DNA of 64,000 bases from Falsirhodobacter flavus (GTDB lineage Bacteria; Pseudomonadota; Alphaproteobacteria; Rhodobacterales; Rhodobacteraceae): contig JARWBI010000002.1 in the NCBI GenBank assembly GCA_029846755.1, forward strand, positions 186,001 to 250,000, read 5' to 3'. Made by a program: the position numbers and the translations under genes. This document shows positions 17,746-26,876 of the stretch, one piece after another. Numbering within the stretch: the stretch's first letter is position 1; each line of letters opens with the position of its first letter. The notes under the pieces were generated by a model. That model ran no database searches, was not told the DNA's origin, and saw only the letters and a list, made by a program, of their open reading frames with translations.

Positions 17746-18678
17746 ATGATCGGAATCTTGGGACTTGTGGGTGCGGTGATGGCCGGCATGGCCGCAGATG
17801 CCGTGACGGCGGCGAAACCCGCCGCGGCAGAGCCCGGGGCCGACGACGCGCCCCCTCCCCCGCCCGAGGAAAAGGGCGGCGACATGCTCGACTTCGCGCA
17901 GGATGGGGGCGACGGCGACGATATCCTGTCGGGCGGAGCGGGCGACGACACGATCGCGGGCAATGACGGGAACGACCTGCTGACGGGCCGCGGCGGCGAC
18001 GACCTGTTGATCGGCGGCGAAGGCGAAGACGTGCTGGACGCGGGCGCGGGCGACGACACGCTGGAGGGGGGCGCCGATGACGATGTCCTGCGCGGCGGCG
18101 ACGATCAGGACCTGCTTTACGGCGGCGACGGCGATGACAGCCTTGCCGGACAGATGGGCGACGACACGCTGTATGGCGGGGACGGCGACGACAGCCTGAA
18201 TGGCGGCGAAGGTGCGGACGAGCTGCATGGCGATGCGGGCGACGACTGGCTTGCGGGCGGCTATGGCGACGATACGCTTCACGGCGGCGCGGGCAGCGAT
18301 ACCGTCGATGGCGGTCATGGCAAGGACGTGCTCTACGGCGGCGATGACGAAGACCCGGACTTCCTGAACGGGCAGGAGGGCGACGATACGCTGCATGTCG
18401 GTGCGGGCGACTTCGCCCATGGCGGCGAAGGCAGCGACACATTCGTTCTGGGCGAAGGCAGGCCCGGCGCCCCGGCGGACATCGCCGATTACGACAGCGA
18501 ACACGACCGGCTGGAGATCAGCTACGACCCCGAAACGACGCCCGATCCGCAGATGTCGCTGGTCGACGTGGCGGAAGGGACGCGCATTCTGGTGGACGGC
18601 GTGGAACTGGCGCTTCTGCGCGGCGTGACCGGGCTTTCGCCGGATGCGATCCGCCTTGTTCCGCAGGCGGCAGCGTAA
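17746..18678 (+). CDS. RTX calcium-binding repeat protein
   Basis: 310 residues from the ATG at 17746 (other in-frame starts at 17698 and 17710; none has a strong binding site). A short hydrophobic stretch ([16 protein letters not shown]), a proline-rich linker ([10 protein letters not shown]), then about 19 nine-residue repeats of the form GGxGDDxLx between about residues 50 and 225, ending in a domain like those after RTX arrays ([16 protein letters not shown]). Each repeat turn binds calcium and the rod folds outside the cell. Such proteins usually leave by a type I system; no transporter gene is nearby and the N-terminal stretch might instead act as an anchor. Function unknown. Confidence 0.85.
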   Translation: MIGILGLVGAVMAGMAADAVTAAKPAAAEPGADDAPPPPPEEKGGDMLDFAQDGGDGDDILSGGAGDDTIAGNDGNDLLTGRGGDDLLIGGEGEDVLDAGAGDDTLEGGADDDVLRGGDDQDLLYGGDGDDSLAGQMGDDTLYGGDGDDSLNGGEGADELHGDAGDDWLAGGYGDDTLHGGAGSDTVDGGHGKDVLYGGDDEDPDFLNGQEGDDTLHVGAGDFAHGGEGSDTFVLGEGRPGAPADIADYDSEHDRLEISYDPETTPDPQMSLVDVAEGTRILVDGVELALLRGVTGLSPDAIRLVPQAAA

Positions 18679-18745
18679 GAATTGCATTTCCCGGCCCTGC
18701 GGCTTATCTCGGGGGCAACCAGACGCGACCCAAAGGCCCGGCCAC

Positions 18746-19648
18746 ATGAACTGGATCTCGAACTACGTTCGCCCCAAGATCAATTCGCTCTTTTCGCGCC
18801 GCGAGGTGCCGGAGAACCTTTGGACCAAGTGCCCCGAATGCGGCACCATGCTGTTCCACCGCGAGCTTTCGGACAATCTGAACGTCTGTTCGAACTGCGA
18901 TCACCACATGGCGATCAGCCCGCGCGACCGGTTCACCGCCCTGTTCGACGGCGGCATCTTCACCGAGGTGAAGGTCCCCGAGCCGGTCGTCGATCCGCTG
19001 CAATTCCGTGACCAGAAGAAGTATCCCGACCGTCTGAAGGGCGCCCAGAAGGCGACCGGCGAAAAGGAAGCGATGCTGGTGGCCGAGGGCGAGATCGCCC
19101 GCACCCCCGTCGTCTGCGCTGGTCAGGACTTCGCCTTCATGGCCGGATCGATGGGCATGTATGTCGGCAATGCCATCGTCGCCGCCGCCCAGCGCGCGGT
19201 GGAGTTGAAGCGCCCGCTGATCCTGTTCTCGGCCGCCGGTGGCGCCCGGATGCAGGAAGGCATCCTGTCGCTGATGCAGATGCCGCGCACCACGGTCGCC
19301 GTGCAGATGCTGAAAGAGGCTAATCTGCCTTATATCGTCGTGCTGACCCACCCGACCACAGGCGGCGTCACGGCATCCTATGCAATGCTGGGCGATGTGC
19401 ATATTGCGGAGCCGAACGCTCTGATCTGCTTTGCCGGTCCGCGCGTGATCGAGCAGACGATTCGCGAAAAGCTGCCCGAGGGGTTCCAGCGCGCCGAATA
19501 CCTGCTGGATCACGGGATGCTGGACCGCGTCACCCACCGCAAGGAGATGAAGGACGAACTGGTCACGATCCTGCGCATGCTGACCAATCAGCCCCCTGCC
19601 GTGAAGGGCGACCTGCCCGCCCCGGTCGAGGAGGCGCCCGCATCGTGA
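18746..19648 (+). CDS. accD: Acetyl-CoA carboxylase, carboxyltransferase subunit beta
   Basis: 300 residues. With AccA it moves the carboxyl group from biotin to acetyl-CoA, giving malonyl-CoA for fatty acid synthesis. The N-terminal zinc ribbon is intact: CPECG near residue 27 and CSNCDHH near 46. The carboxyltransferase core follows with GGARMQEG and [16 protein letters not shown]. Start: ATG at 18746 ([11 protein letters not shown], the family's usual opening), preceded by AAAGG; the frame is open upstream but into non-conserved sequence. The stop overlaps the GTG of folC (GTGA). This accD-folC pair is widely conserved. Confidence 0.97.
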   Translation: MNWISNYVRPKINSLFSRREVPENLWTKCPECGTMLFHRELSDNLNVCSNCDHHMAISPRDRFTALFDGGIFTEVKVPEPVVDPLQFRDQKKYPDRLKGAQKATGEKEAMLVAEGEIARTPVVCAGQDFAFMAGSMGMYVGNAIVAAAQRAVELKRPLILFSAAGGARMQEGILSLMQMPRTTVAVQMLKEANLPYIVVLTHPTTGGVTASYAMLGDVHIAEPNALICFAGPRVIEQTIREKLPEGFQRAEYLLDHGMLDRVTHRKEMKDELVTILRMLTNQPPAVKGDLPAPVEEAPAS

Positions 19649-20904
19649 GCGGCTCCGACCTCATCCTGCAAAGGATGATGACGCTGCATCCCAAGGTCAT
19701 CGACCTGACCCTGGACCGGATGCACCGTCTTCTGGCCGCGCTCGGCCATCCCGAACGCAACCTGCCCCCGGTGATCCACATCGCCGGGACCAATGGCAAG
19801 GGATCGACCCAGGCCATGATCCGCGCGGGGCTGGAGGCGTCGGGCAAAAGCGTGCACGCCTATACCTCGCCGCATCTGGCACGGTTCCACGAACGCATCC
19901 GGCTGGCGGGGGAGTTGATCTCGGAACCCGCCCTGACCGCGCTTCTGGACGAATGCGTGACGGCGAACGGGCCGGACGCGATCACCTTCTTCGAGATCAC
20001 GACCGCCGCCGCCCTGCTCGCCTTTTCCCGCACGCCTGCAGACTACGTCCTGCTGGAGGTCGGCCTTGGCGGCAGACTGGACGCGACGAACGTGGTGGAC
20101 CCGATCCTGTCGATCATCACCCCGGTTTCCATCGACCATCAGCAATACCTGGGCGAGACGCTGGCCGAAATCGCGGGCGAAAAGGCTGGGATCGTCAAGC
20201 GCCGCGTCCCCGTCGTCATCGGCCCGCAGCAACCCGACGCACTTGACGTGATCGAGGCCGCCGCCGCCCGCCTCGGCGCCCCCGTCATCGCCCACGGCCA
20301 GCACTGGCACGCATGGGAGGAACGCGGGCGGATGGTGTTTCAGGACGAAACCGGCCTGCTGGATCTGCCGCTTCCGAATCTGCCCGGCCCGCACCAGATC
20401 CAGAACGCGGGCGCGGCGATCGCGGCCCTGCGCCACCTCGGCACGGGCGATCCCGAATCTGCGATCACGCGCGCGGAATGGCCCGCCCGGATGCAGCGTC
20501 TGCGCCGTGGCCCGCTCGTTGATGCCGCACCGCAATCGGAACTTTGGCTGGACGGAGGTCACAACCCGGCAGGGGGCGAGGCGATCGCCGCCACGCTGGC
20601 ACGGATGCCGCAGCGCCCGACGCATCTGATCTGCGGCATGCTGAACACCAAGGATATCGGCGGCTATCTCCGCCCGCTCGCCGGAATCGCGACCGGCCTG
20701 ACCGCCGTGTCGATCCCCGGCGAATCCGCGACCCTTCCGGCCGAGGATACCCGCGACGCCGCGCTTGCCGTAAGAATCGCCGCGACCACCGCGCCGACCG
20801 TGGCCGATGCGCTGGCGGCGATCGTCGCGCAGGAACCGCAGGCGCGGGTGCTGATCTGCGGCTCGCTCTACCTTGCCGGGGCGATCCTGCGCGAAAACGG
20901 TTAG
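19645..20904 (+). CDS. folC: Bifunctional dihydrofolate synthase / folylpolyglutamate synthase
   Basis: 419 residues. It adds glutamate to dihydropteroate and then further glutamates to folates. ATP-binding loop [11 protein letters not shown] near residue 50, the [11 protein letters not shown] block, [14 protein letters not shown] and [22 protein letters not shown] follow in Mur-ligase order; the C-terminal domain has [13 protein letters not shown] start overlapping the accD stop. At its 3' end the stop overlaps the stop of the converging DUF3576 gene by a few bases. Confidence 0.96.
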   Translation: MSGSDLILQRMMTLHPKVIDLTLDRMHRLLAALGHPERNLPPVIHIAGTNGKGSTQAMIRAGLEASGKSVHAYTSPHLARFHERIRLAGELISEPALTALLDECVTANGPDAITFFEITTAAALLAFSRTPADYVLLEVGLGGRLDATNVVDPILSIITPVSIDHQQYLGETLAEIAGEKAGIVKRRVPVVIGPQQPDALDVIEAAAARLGAPVIAHGQHWHAWEERGRMVFQDETGLLDLPLPNLPGPHQIQNAGAAIAALRHLGTGDPESAITRAEWPARMQRLRRGPLVDAAPQSELWLDGGHNPAGGEAIAATLARMPQRPTHLICGMLNTKDIGGYLRPLAGIATGLTAVSIPGESATLPAEDTRDAALAVRIAATTAPTVADALAAIVAQEPQARVLICGSLYLAGAILRENG

Positions 20905-21404
20905 AGTTTGCTGTCGGCGATGCGAAGCTGGCGCGCGCGGGTCAGGATCGCATCCTCGATCGCGCGCGTGGTTTCCGCCGAGGCCGGGCTGCCGCCGCTG
21001 GTCTGCAGCGCCACGCGCAGCGAGCGTGCATCCAGCGCCGGATCCTGCACATAGACCGTGGCGCGATATGCGCGACCGCCGCCGGGCGGGGTGCCATATC
21101 CCGTCACGATCACGCCCGAGAACGGATCGACCGATTCCACCGGCAGGAAGTCCAGCACGTCCAGCGAGGCGTTCCAGATATACTTGTTCACCGCGATCCG
21201 CGTGTTCGGATCGTCGCTTTCGCGGAACAGGGACCAGATCGCCTCGCGGTTCGCGCTGGGCAGATCTTCGGTATCGCTGCTATAGGGCCGCGCAGCCTCT
21301 TGATTGGCGCGCTGCTGGTCGGCGGCTTCGCGGCCACCGCAGGCGGCCAGAAGAATGACGATCCCGCCAGTAAAACCAGCGCGCACGAGGCGTTGAAAGG
21401 TCAT
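20901..21404 (-). CDS. DUF3576 domain lipoprotein
   Basis: 167 residues. Start at 21404 gives a lipoprotein signal peptide with lipobox LLAAC, so Cys20 should carry lipid. The remainder contains the conserved NKYIWNASLDVLDFLP and GVIVTGYGTPPGGGRAYRATVYV typical of DUF3576, a family mainly found in Alphaproteobacteria. AGGAG lies before the start. Being outer-membrane lipid-anchored and conserved, it probably has a structural or assembly role in the envelope, but no function is established. It sits between folC and the porin and faces away from the porin. Confidence 0.88.
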   Translation of the reverse strand: MTFQRLVRAGFTGGIVILLAACGGREAADQQRANQEAARPYSSDTEDLPSANREAIWSLFRESDDPNTRIAVNKYIWNASLDVLDFLPVESVDPFSGVIVTGYGTPPGGGRAYRATVYVQDPALDARSLRVALQTSGGSPASAETTRAIEDAILTRARQLRIADSKL

Positions 21405-21654
21405 GCGTTCCCCACTCCTTCTGTTCCTTGGCTGTCTATCGCGCCGGGGTGGGCCAAACAAGGGCTTTCACCCATGCATTCCCGCCCTGCGCGCCGCGCA
21501 TGACTGTGGCATCATTGCACCAATGCGAATGACTCTGATTTCCGCGCGCTCGTTCGGATTGCTTTATGAGGCGGGCGGGTGGAAAAAAACATCAGTCTCA
21601 ATTCGGGCGCTTGTCCGAGATGGGCCGACCTTTTTAGGTACAACGAGGGAAACA

Positions 21655-22686
21655 ATGAAAAAGATTCTTCTTGCGACGTCGATCCTCGCAGCAACCACCG
21701 GCTACGCCGCTGCAGAAGTTGCTCTGACCGGTGACGCCCGTATGGGTGTCGTCTATGATGGCAACGACGTTCAGTTCTCCAGCCGCGCTCGCGTCCGTTT
21801 CAACCTGTCGGGCCAAACCGACACGGGTCTGGAATTCGGCGCAACCTTCCGCGCTGACCACGCTGGCGGTTCGGCTGGTGGTTCGTGGAACGGCCGTTCG
21901 TCGGACAAGCTGGGCAACGTCTGGATCTCGGGCGCGTTCGGCAAGCTGGCGATGGGCGACGTGAACTCGGCTGCTGAAGAAGCCTTCGGCGACCTGTCGG
22001 CTGTCGGCTACACCGGCCTCGCAGACTTCACCGACATCACCTACATCGTCGGCGACGAAGGTCCGGAGCGTGAGCAAGGCCCGGGCGCCCTGTACTCGTA
22101 CTCGACCGGCGCGTTTGAATTCCACCTCGGCCTGTCGGACGGCAACCTGCCGTCGGAATACACGGGTAACGTCGGCGTCGAAGACGGTGCAGACCGTGAC
22201 GTCGTGTACTCGGTCGCTGCTGCCTACAACGCTGACACCTTCAAAGTCGGCATCGGCTACATCGACGCTGGCGACAACGACGTCAACGCATACGGCGGCA
22301 GCCAGCTGACCGTCTACGGTTCGACGGACGTTTCCGGTTTCGGCCTGAAAGCGTTCTACTCGGACTACGACGACTACGCTGCTGACAACTGGTTCGGCGA
22401 CATCAACGACACCGAAAGCGCTCTGCTCGCTGGTGCCGAACTGGACAAATCCTATGGTCTGTCCGTCGACTACGATTTTGGTGCGACCACCGTCACGGGC
22501 TTCGCTCGTCGTGACGAAGTCACCCGTCCGGCAGCTTCGGTTCTGGCAACCGACTACGACAGCTTCGGTATCGGCGCGAAATACGACCTCGGCGGCGGCG
22601 CTTCGTTCAACGCTGGCCTGGTCAACACCGACCACATCGGCGACGGCGAAACCATCGCAGACGTCGGCGTGAAACTGTCGTTCTGA
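21655..22686 (+). CDS. Outer-membrane porin, Rhodobacter type
   Basis: 343 residues. Signal peptide MKKILLATSILAATTGYAAA is cut before EVALTGDARMGVVYDG. The barrel then reads like the crystallised Rhodobacter capsulatus porin: SSRARVRFNLSGQTDTGLEFG, the ISGAFGKLAMGD stretch, KSYGLSVDYDFGATTV near the end, and a terminal phenylalanine (VGVKLSF) needed for insertion by the BAM complex. It forms a 16-stranded trimeric pore for small solutes. Codons are unusually even and biased (GCT, GTC, TTC, AAC), as in highly expressed genes. GAGGGA precedes the ATG. About 250 bases lie upstream; no promoter can be placed with confidence. Confidence 0.95.
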   Translation: MKKILLATSILAATTGYAAAEVALTGDARMGVVYDGNDVQFSSRARVRFNLSGQTDTGLEFGATFRADHAGGSAGGSWNGRSSDKLGNVWISGAFGKLAMGDVNSAAEEAFGDLSAVGYTGLADFTDITYIVGDEGPEREQGPGALYSYSTGAFEFHLGLSDGNLPSEYTGNVGVEDGADRDVVYSVAAAYNADTFKVGIGYIDAGDNDVNAYGGSQLTVYGSTDVSGFGLKAFYSDYDDYAADNWFGDINDTESALLAGAELDKSYGLSVDYDFGATTVTGFARRDEVTRPAASVLATDYDSFGIGAKYDLGGGASFNAGLVNTDHIGDGETIADVGVKLSF

Positions 22687-22708
22687 TCCTTTCAGAAACG
22701 TTTCGGGG

Positions 22709-22740
22709 AAAGAGCGGGCAATCGCCCGCTCTTTTCTTTT
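22709..22740 (+). terminator. Intrinsic terminator of the porin gene
   Basis: AAAGAGCGGGC at 22709-22719 pairs with GCCCGCTCTTT at 22724-22734 across AATC (11 base pairs); TCTTTT follows. It starts 22 bases past the porin stop. Confidence 0.92.
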
Positions 22741-22781
22741 GTGCCGCCTTCATGCCATCTACCCGGAAAACGGAGGCTGAC

Positions 22782-23429
22782 ATGCTGGACGACATCACCC
22801 GCCGCATCCACGATGCCGAACGCGCCGCAAACCGGGCCGAGGGGTCGGTCAGGCTCATCGCCGTGTCCAAGGTCCAGCCCGACGACCGTGTGCGCGAGGT
22901 ACTGGAACAGGGCCACCGCATCTTCGGCGAAAACTATGTGCAAGAGGCGCAGGGCAAATGGCCCGCCTTCCGCGGAGACTTTCCAGGCGCGAAGGTCCAC
23001 ATGATCGGCCCGCTGCAGACCAACAAGGCCAAGCCCGCGATGCAGCTTTTCGACGCGATCCACACGCTGGACCGCCCCAGCCTTGCAAACCGCCTCGCCC
23101 GTCTGGCGCAGGAGGAAGGCCGCTGCCCCGACCTGTTCGTGCAGGTGAACACCGGAAGCGAGCCGCAGAAGGCCGGCATACTGCCGCCCGATGCCGATGC
23201 TTTCATCGCCGATGCGCGCGCGCTGGACCTGCCCGTCATCGGTCTGATGTGCATCCCGCCCGACGCCGAAGATCCTGCCCCGCATTTCGAAATGCTGGCG
23301 CGGATCGCGAAACGCAACGGGCTGGCCAACCTGTCGATGGGGATGAGCAGCGATTTCGAGACCGCCATCACCCATGGCGCGACCCATATCCGCGTCGGCA
23401 GCGCCCTGTTCGGCGCAAGGGTCTACTGA
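22782..23429 (+). CDS. YggS/PLPBP family pyridoxal phosphate homeostasis protein
   Basis: 215 residues. Single-domain PLP protein of the alanine-racemase N-terminal fold, which binds free PLP and keeps its level in balance but has no catalytic activity known. The PLP lysine is in RLIAVSKVQP near residue 30; FGENYVQEA, HMIGPLQTNK, FVQVNTG and SMGMSSDFETAI follow in the family order, ending in RVGSALFGAR. GGAGG lies 5 bases before the ATG at 22782, preferred over an earlier in-frame ATG. It converges on the L,D-transpeptidase gene, with the stops a few bases apart. Confidence 0.94.
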   Translation: MLDDITRRIHDAERAANRAEGSVRLIAVSKVQPDDRVREVLEQGHRIFGENYVQEAQGKWPAFRGDFPGAKVHMIGPLQTNKAKPAMQLFDAIHTLDRPSLANRLARLAQEEGRCPDLFVQVNTGSEPQKAGILPPDADAFIADARALDLPVIGLMCIPPDAEDPAPHFEMLARIAKRNGLANLSMGMSSDFETAITHGATHIRVGSALFGARVY

Positions 23430-23932
23430 ATCAGCAACCGCTCGCCCCTGCGAATGCGCGAGGCGATCCAGAACAGATCCCGCGGCGCAAAGGCCACGCA
23501 TCCCGCCGTCGGATACCCCCGCCGCCGCCATGAATGCACGAAGATGGCCGACCCTCGCCCCGGCACCGCAGGCAGATTCCAATCCACCACCAGCACCAGA
23601 TCGTAAAGCGGATCGGCCCGCCGCAGCGCCTCGTGCGAGAACGTATGCGGCGCACGGACAGGCAGGTTGTAGGCGGCATCGCCGGGGTCGTCCGACCAAA
23701 GATCGCGCGGCCCGATCGGCTGCGCCCAATCCGGCAGACCCGTGACGCGGTCGGGCCGATACAGCATCCCGACGATCCGGTGCACCCCGCGCGGCGAGGC
23801 CATGTCGCCCTCGCGCTTGTCATCCGTGACGCCTCCGCGTCCGATGGTGCAGGGGAAGCGGCGGCCCTTGAACAGCGCCCCCATGGGCGTGATGCGGATC
23901 AACTGCGCGACCGGAACAAAGCTGCGCCCCAC
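23423..23932 (-). CDS. L,D-transpeptidase family (YkuD) protein, no signal peptide
   Basis: 169 residues. The C-terminal half has the YkuD active-site block: HSWRRRGYPTAGCVAF, histidine then S/T-x-G-C with the catalytic cysteine. Members crosslink peptidoglycan through 3-3 bonds or trim it. This copy begins MGRSFVPVAQLIRIT with no clear export signal, as is common for the short proteobacterial version, so export is doubtful or the real start is upstream. The GTG start at 23932 lies 25 bases past the ribA stop on the same strand; the two may be co-transcribed. Confidence 0.8.
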   Translation of the reverse strand: MGRSFVPVAQLIRITPMGALFKGRRFPCTIGRGGVTDDKREGDMASPRGVHRIVGMLYRPDRVTGLPDWAQPIGPRDLWSDDPGDAAYNLPVRAPHTFSHEALRRADPLYDLVLVVDWNLPAVPGRGSAIFVHSWRRRGYPTAGCVAFAPRDLFWIASRIRRGERLLIQ

Positions 23933-23957
23933 CGCGTCGCCGCAGGCGCGACCCAGA

Positions 23958-25031
23958 TCACAGCAGATGGCCCGACTTCGCAGCCTTGGTCGCCAGATAG
24001 CCCGCGTTCTGCGGGGTCAGGCCGACCTTCAGCGGCACACGTTCGGCCACGGCGACGCCATGCGCCTCCATCATCCGCAGCTTGTTTGGGTTGTTTGTCA
24101 GCAGCCGAACGGCGGAAAAGCCCATCTGGCGCAGCAGCCCCGCACCGATGCGGAAATCGCGCTCGTCATCCTCGAATCCGAGGCGATGGTTCGCCTCGAC
24201 CGTGTCGAACCCCTGATCCTGAAGCGAATAGGCGCGCATCTTGTTGGCAAGCCCGATGCCCCGCCCCTCCTGGTTCAGATACAGCAGCACGCCCGCGCCA
24301 TCGGCCCCCATCTGCGCCAGTGCGGCGCGAAGCTGTGGGCCGCAGTCGCATTTCAGGCTGCCCAGCACGTCGCCGGTGAAACAGGCCGAATGCAGCCGCG
24401 CCAGCACGGGCTGCGAACGGTCGGGGCGGCCGATCTCGATGGCGTAATGTTCGACCCCGCCATCGTCAGGGCGGAAGACATGGACGCGCCCGGCATCGGA
24501 GGCGACCATCGGCAGACGCGCCGACACGACCGGATGCAACTGCGTTTCGGCCCGAAGTTCCGCCGCCGCCTCGGCCACCGGGATCGCGGTCAGGTCCGCC
24601 ACCGCCCCCCCGGCGATGGGAACCACCACCGCCGCCGGCAGAAGCTGCGCCGATTTCGCCAGCGCCACCGCCGCACGGTGCAGATCGACCGCCCCGCCGC
24701 GCAGGCTGGTGAACGGCCCCTTGAGCGGCATCGCCAGATCGTCGGCGGGATCGGCCATCGCGTTCAGCCACGGCAGGCCCACATCCTCGGGCACCGCGAT
24801 CCGGGCGATGTCGCCGTCATAGACGCGGGCCTTCAGCGTTGCCGCCCGCCGCGCCGTCAGCACCAGCTCCGGCTGGCCCAGCGCACGCAGTTCGGCCAGC
24901 CGCTGCGGGGTCAGCGCCTCCACCGCGACGACCAGCGCCGAAAAGCCGTCGATCAGCACCACCGGCACCCCCATCCGCAGATCGCTTCGGGCGCGGGACA
25001 GGCGTTCCACAAGGGTCAGGGCAAGCGGCAT
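23958..25031 (-). CDS. ribA: GTP cyclohydrolase II with extra N-terminal domain
   Basis: 357 residues. It opens the imidazole ring of GTP in riboflavin synthesis. The C-terminal catalytic domain is typical: HSACFTGDVLGSLKCDCG holds the zinc cysteines, LYLNQEGRGIGL and ANHRLGFEDDERDF follow. The first 150 residues resemble a decayed 3,4-dihydroxy-2-butanone-4-phosphate synthase domain, but its catalytic acidic blocks are missing, so I do not assign a second activity. Start: AAGGAG sits just before the ATG at 25031 (MPLALTL); an upstream extension in frame lacks a site. It lies divergent from the CenR-like regulator. Confidence 0.92.
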   Translation of the reverse strand: MPLALTLVERLSRARSDLRMGVPVVLIDGFSALVVAVEALTPQRLAELRALGQPELVLTARRAATLKARVYDGDIARIAVPEDVGLPWLNAMADPADDLAMPLKGPFTSLRGGAVDLHRAAVALAKSAQLLPAAVVVPIAGGAVADLTAIPVAEAAAELRAETQLHPVVSARLPMVASDAGRVHVFRPDDGGVEHYAIEIGRPDRSQPVLARLHSACFTGDVLGSLKCDCGPQLRAALAQMGADGAGVLLYLNQEGRGIGLANKMRAYSLQDQGFDTVEANHRLGFEDDERDFRIGAGLLRQMGFSAVRLLTNNPNKLRMMEAHGVAVAERVPLKVGLTPQNAGYLATKAAKSGHLL

Positions 25032-25186
25032 GGCGTCTCCTTCCATCCGTGCAAGATGTAGGGCGCGATGCAGGAAATTGAAACATATCACTTCTGCGCG
25101 ACACGTCCGCGTGAGGTTCCTGTCGCATTCCTTGCCGCCGCCGCGATCCGTCCGCATCTGCCCTCAAGTTTCAAGGAGATTTCCCG

Positions 25187-25873
25187 ATGGCGGCTTTGAA
25201 GAAGATCCTTCTTGTCGATGACGACGACGACCTGCGCGAGGCGCTGAGCGAGCAACTGGTGATGACCGAGGATTTCGACGTGTTCGAATCCGGCACCGGC
25301 GCCGACGGGATGGAGAAGGCAAAGGCGGGCCATTACGATCTGGTGATCCTGGATGTCGGCCTGCCCGACACCGACGGGCGCGAGCTGTGCCGCCGGATGC
25401 GCAAGGCGGGCGTGAAATCCCCGATCCTGATGCTGACCGGGCATGACAGCGACGCCGACACGATCCTCGGCCTCGACAGCGGCGCGAACGACTATGTGAC
25501 GAAGCCGTTCAAGTTCCCGGTGCTGCTGGCCCGCATTCGCGCCCAGCTTCGCACGCATGAACAATCCGAGGATGCGATCTTCCAGCTCGGGCCGTATTCG
25601 TTCCGCCCTGCCCAGAAGGTGCTGGTGGACGACAAGGACAAGAAGATCCGCCTGACGGAAAAGGAAACCAACATCCTCAAGTTCCTCTATCGCGCAACCA
25701 CTGGCGTCGTGCCGCGCGACGTGTTGCTCCACGAGGTCTGGGGCTATAACGCGGGCGTCACGACCCACACGCTGGAGACGCATATCTACCGCCTTCGCCA
25801 GAAGATCGAGCCGGACCCCTCGAACGCGCGGCTATTGGTGACAGAAAGCGGCGGTTATCGGCTTGTTGCGTGA
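25187..25873 (+). CDS. cenR: CenR-like OmpR-family response regulator, orphan
   Basis: 228 residues. Receiver domain with the acidic cluster LLVDDDDDL, phosphoacceptor in LVILDVGLPD (D57 region), the threonine in MLTGHDSDAD and lysine in YVTKPF; then a PhoB-type winged helix with TEKETNILKFLYR, VLLHEVWGYNAGVTTHTLETHIYRLRQKI. The exceptional match to the alphaproteobacterial CenR pattern, including SEDAIFQLGPYSFRP, makes this call likely. CenR is an essential envelope regulator in Caulobacter and Rhodobacter sphaeroides. No histidine kinase gene is near, as expected. AAGGAG precedes the ATG. Confidence 0.88.
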   Translation: MAALKKILLVDDDDDLREALSEQLVMTEDFDVFESGTGADGMEKAKAGHYDLVILDVGLPDTDGRELCRRMRKAGVKSPILMLTGHDSDADTILGLDSGANDYVTKPFKFPVLLARIRAQLRTHEQSEDAIFQLGPYSFRPAQKVLVDDKDKKIRLTEKETNILKFLYRATTGVVPRDVLLHEVWGYNAGVTTHTLETHIYRLRQKIEPDPSNARLLVTESGGYRLVA

Positions 25874-25909
25874 CGCGCCCCCCTTGTCGCACAAAACTTT
25901 CATCATACC

Positions 25910-26019
25910 TACACAATCGCAGGGCATAGCTGCCCCTTGAAGGTTCCCCTTGTCGCGTCGGGGTCATGGCGCGGCACTCCCTGTTGGACTTGGCCGGGCC
26001 TCGTGCCCGGCTTTTTTTT
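25910..26019 (+). ncRNA. Candidate small RNA or 3' UTR ending at a strong terminator
   Basis: Between cenR and xth lies a stretch with no good frame but two small stems (GGGC at 25922-25925 with GCCC at 25932-25935; CCCC at 25946-25949 with GGGG at 25960-25963) and then the T-rich terminator at 25993-26019. A 110-base RNA, processed or transcribed from here, would have Hfq-type features. There is no convincing -35/-10 pair, so an origin by cleavage of the cenR message is the simpler reading. Confidence 0.35.
25993..26019 (+). terminator. Strong intrinsic terminator behind cenR
   Basis: GCCGGGC at 25993-25999 pairs with GCCCGGC at 26005-26011 across a 5-base loop; a run of eight T follows at 26012-26019. 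It separates cenR from xth, whose ATG is 33 bases on. Confidence 0.93.
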
Positions 26020-26052
26020 GTGCCATGACGTCCCCCAAAGCAGGAGAGACGC

Positions 26053-26841
26053 ATGCCCTTCACCCTTGCCACATGGAACATCAACTCGGTCCGCCTGCGC
26101 GAGCCGCTGGTCCTGCGCCTGCTGGCCGAGGAACTGCCGGACGTGCTGTGCCTGCAGGAATGCAAAAGCCCGGTGGACAAGATCCCGCTGACCCAGTTTC
26201 AGGCGCTCGGCTATAACTGGATCGTGGCGCGGGGGCAAAAGGGCTATAACGGCGTTGCGATCCTGTCGCGCTTGCCGCTGGTGGATGCCGGGGACCGCGA
26301 TTTCGCCACGCTGGGCCATGCCCGCCACGTTGCGGCCACGCTGGAGAACGGCGTGACGATCCACAACTTCTATGTCCCTGCGGGCGGCGACATCCCGGAC
26401 CGCGAACAGAACGTCAAATTCGGCCAGAAGCTCGACTACCTGACCGAGATGCGGGACTGGGCGCATGAGCTGTCGCCCACGAAATCCATCCTCGTGGGCG
26501 ATCTGAACATCGCCCCGCGCGAGGATGACGTCTGGAGCCACAAGCAGCTTCTGAAGATCGTCAGCCATACGCCGATCGAGGTCGAACATCTGGCCGCCGC
26601 GCAGGACGCGGGCGCTTGGGTGGACATCACGCGGCAGGACATCCCCACGGGGCAGCTTTACAGCTGGTGGTCCTATCGCGCCGCCGATTGGAACGCTGCC
26701 GACAAGGGCCGCCGTCTGGATCATATCTGGGCCACGCGCGACATCGCCAATGCGGGCCATTCCAGCCGCATCCTGCGGGTTGCGCGCGGGTGGGAGCAGC
26801 CGTCCGACCACGTTCCGGTATTTGCAACCTTCGACCTTTGA
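26053..26841 (+). CDS. xth: Exodeoxyribonuclease III (AP endonuclease)
   Basis: 262 residues. Cuts DNA at abasic sites and trims 3' blocked ends in base excision repair. Family blocks: TWNINSVRLR, CLQECK with the metal glutamate, FYVPAGGDIPD, LVGDLNIAPREDD and the C-terminal SDHVPVFATF with the catalytic aspartate-histidine pair. CAGGAGAGACGC precedes the ATG. It has its own upstream terminator from cenR, so it likely has a separate promoter in the short gap or is read from the next upstream site. Confidence 0.95.
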   Translation: MPFTLATWNINSVRLREPLVLRLLAEELPDVLCLQECKSPVDKIPLTQFQALGYNWIVARGQKGYNGVAILSRLPLVDAGDRDFATLGHARHVAATLENGVTIHNFYVPAGGDIPDREQNVKFGQKLDYLTEMRDWAHELSPTKSILVGDLNIAPREDDVWSHKQLLKIVSHTPIEVEHLAAAQDAGAWVDITRQDIPTGQLYSWWSYRAADWNAADKGRRLDHIWATRDIANAGHSSRILRVARGWEQPSDHVPVFATFDL

Positions 26842-26876
26842 TCCCATATAGGCGGCGACGCATCACGGAGGCATGA

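Noticed and set aside
21462-21654. A promoter for the porin gene
   Set aside because: Several weak TTG and AT-rich hexamers occur but none pairs at a proper distance with a good partner, so no call was made.
25032-25186. Possible FMN riboswitch ahead of ribA
   Set aside because: The gap between ribA and cenR shows none of the conserved FMN-element blocks, and the gap is short for both a promoter and an aptamer.
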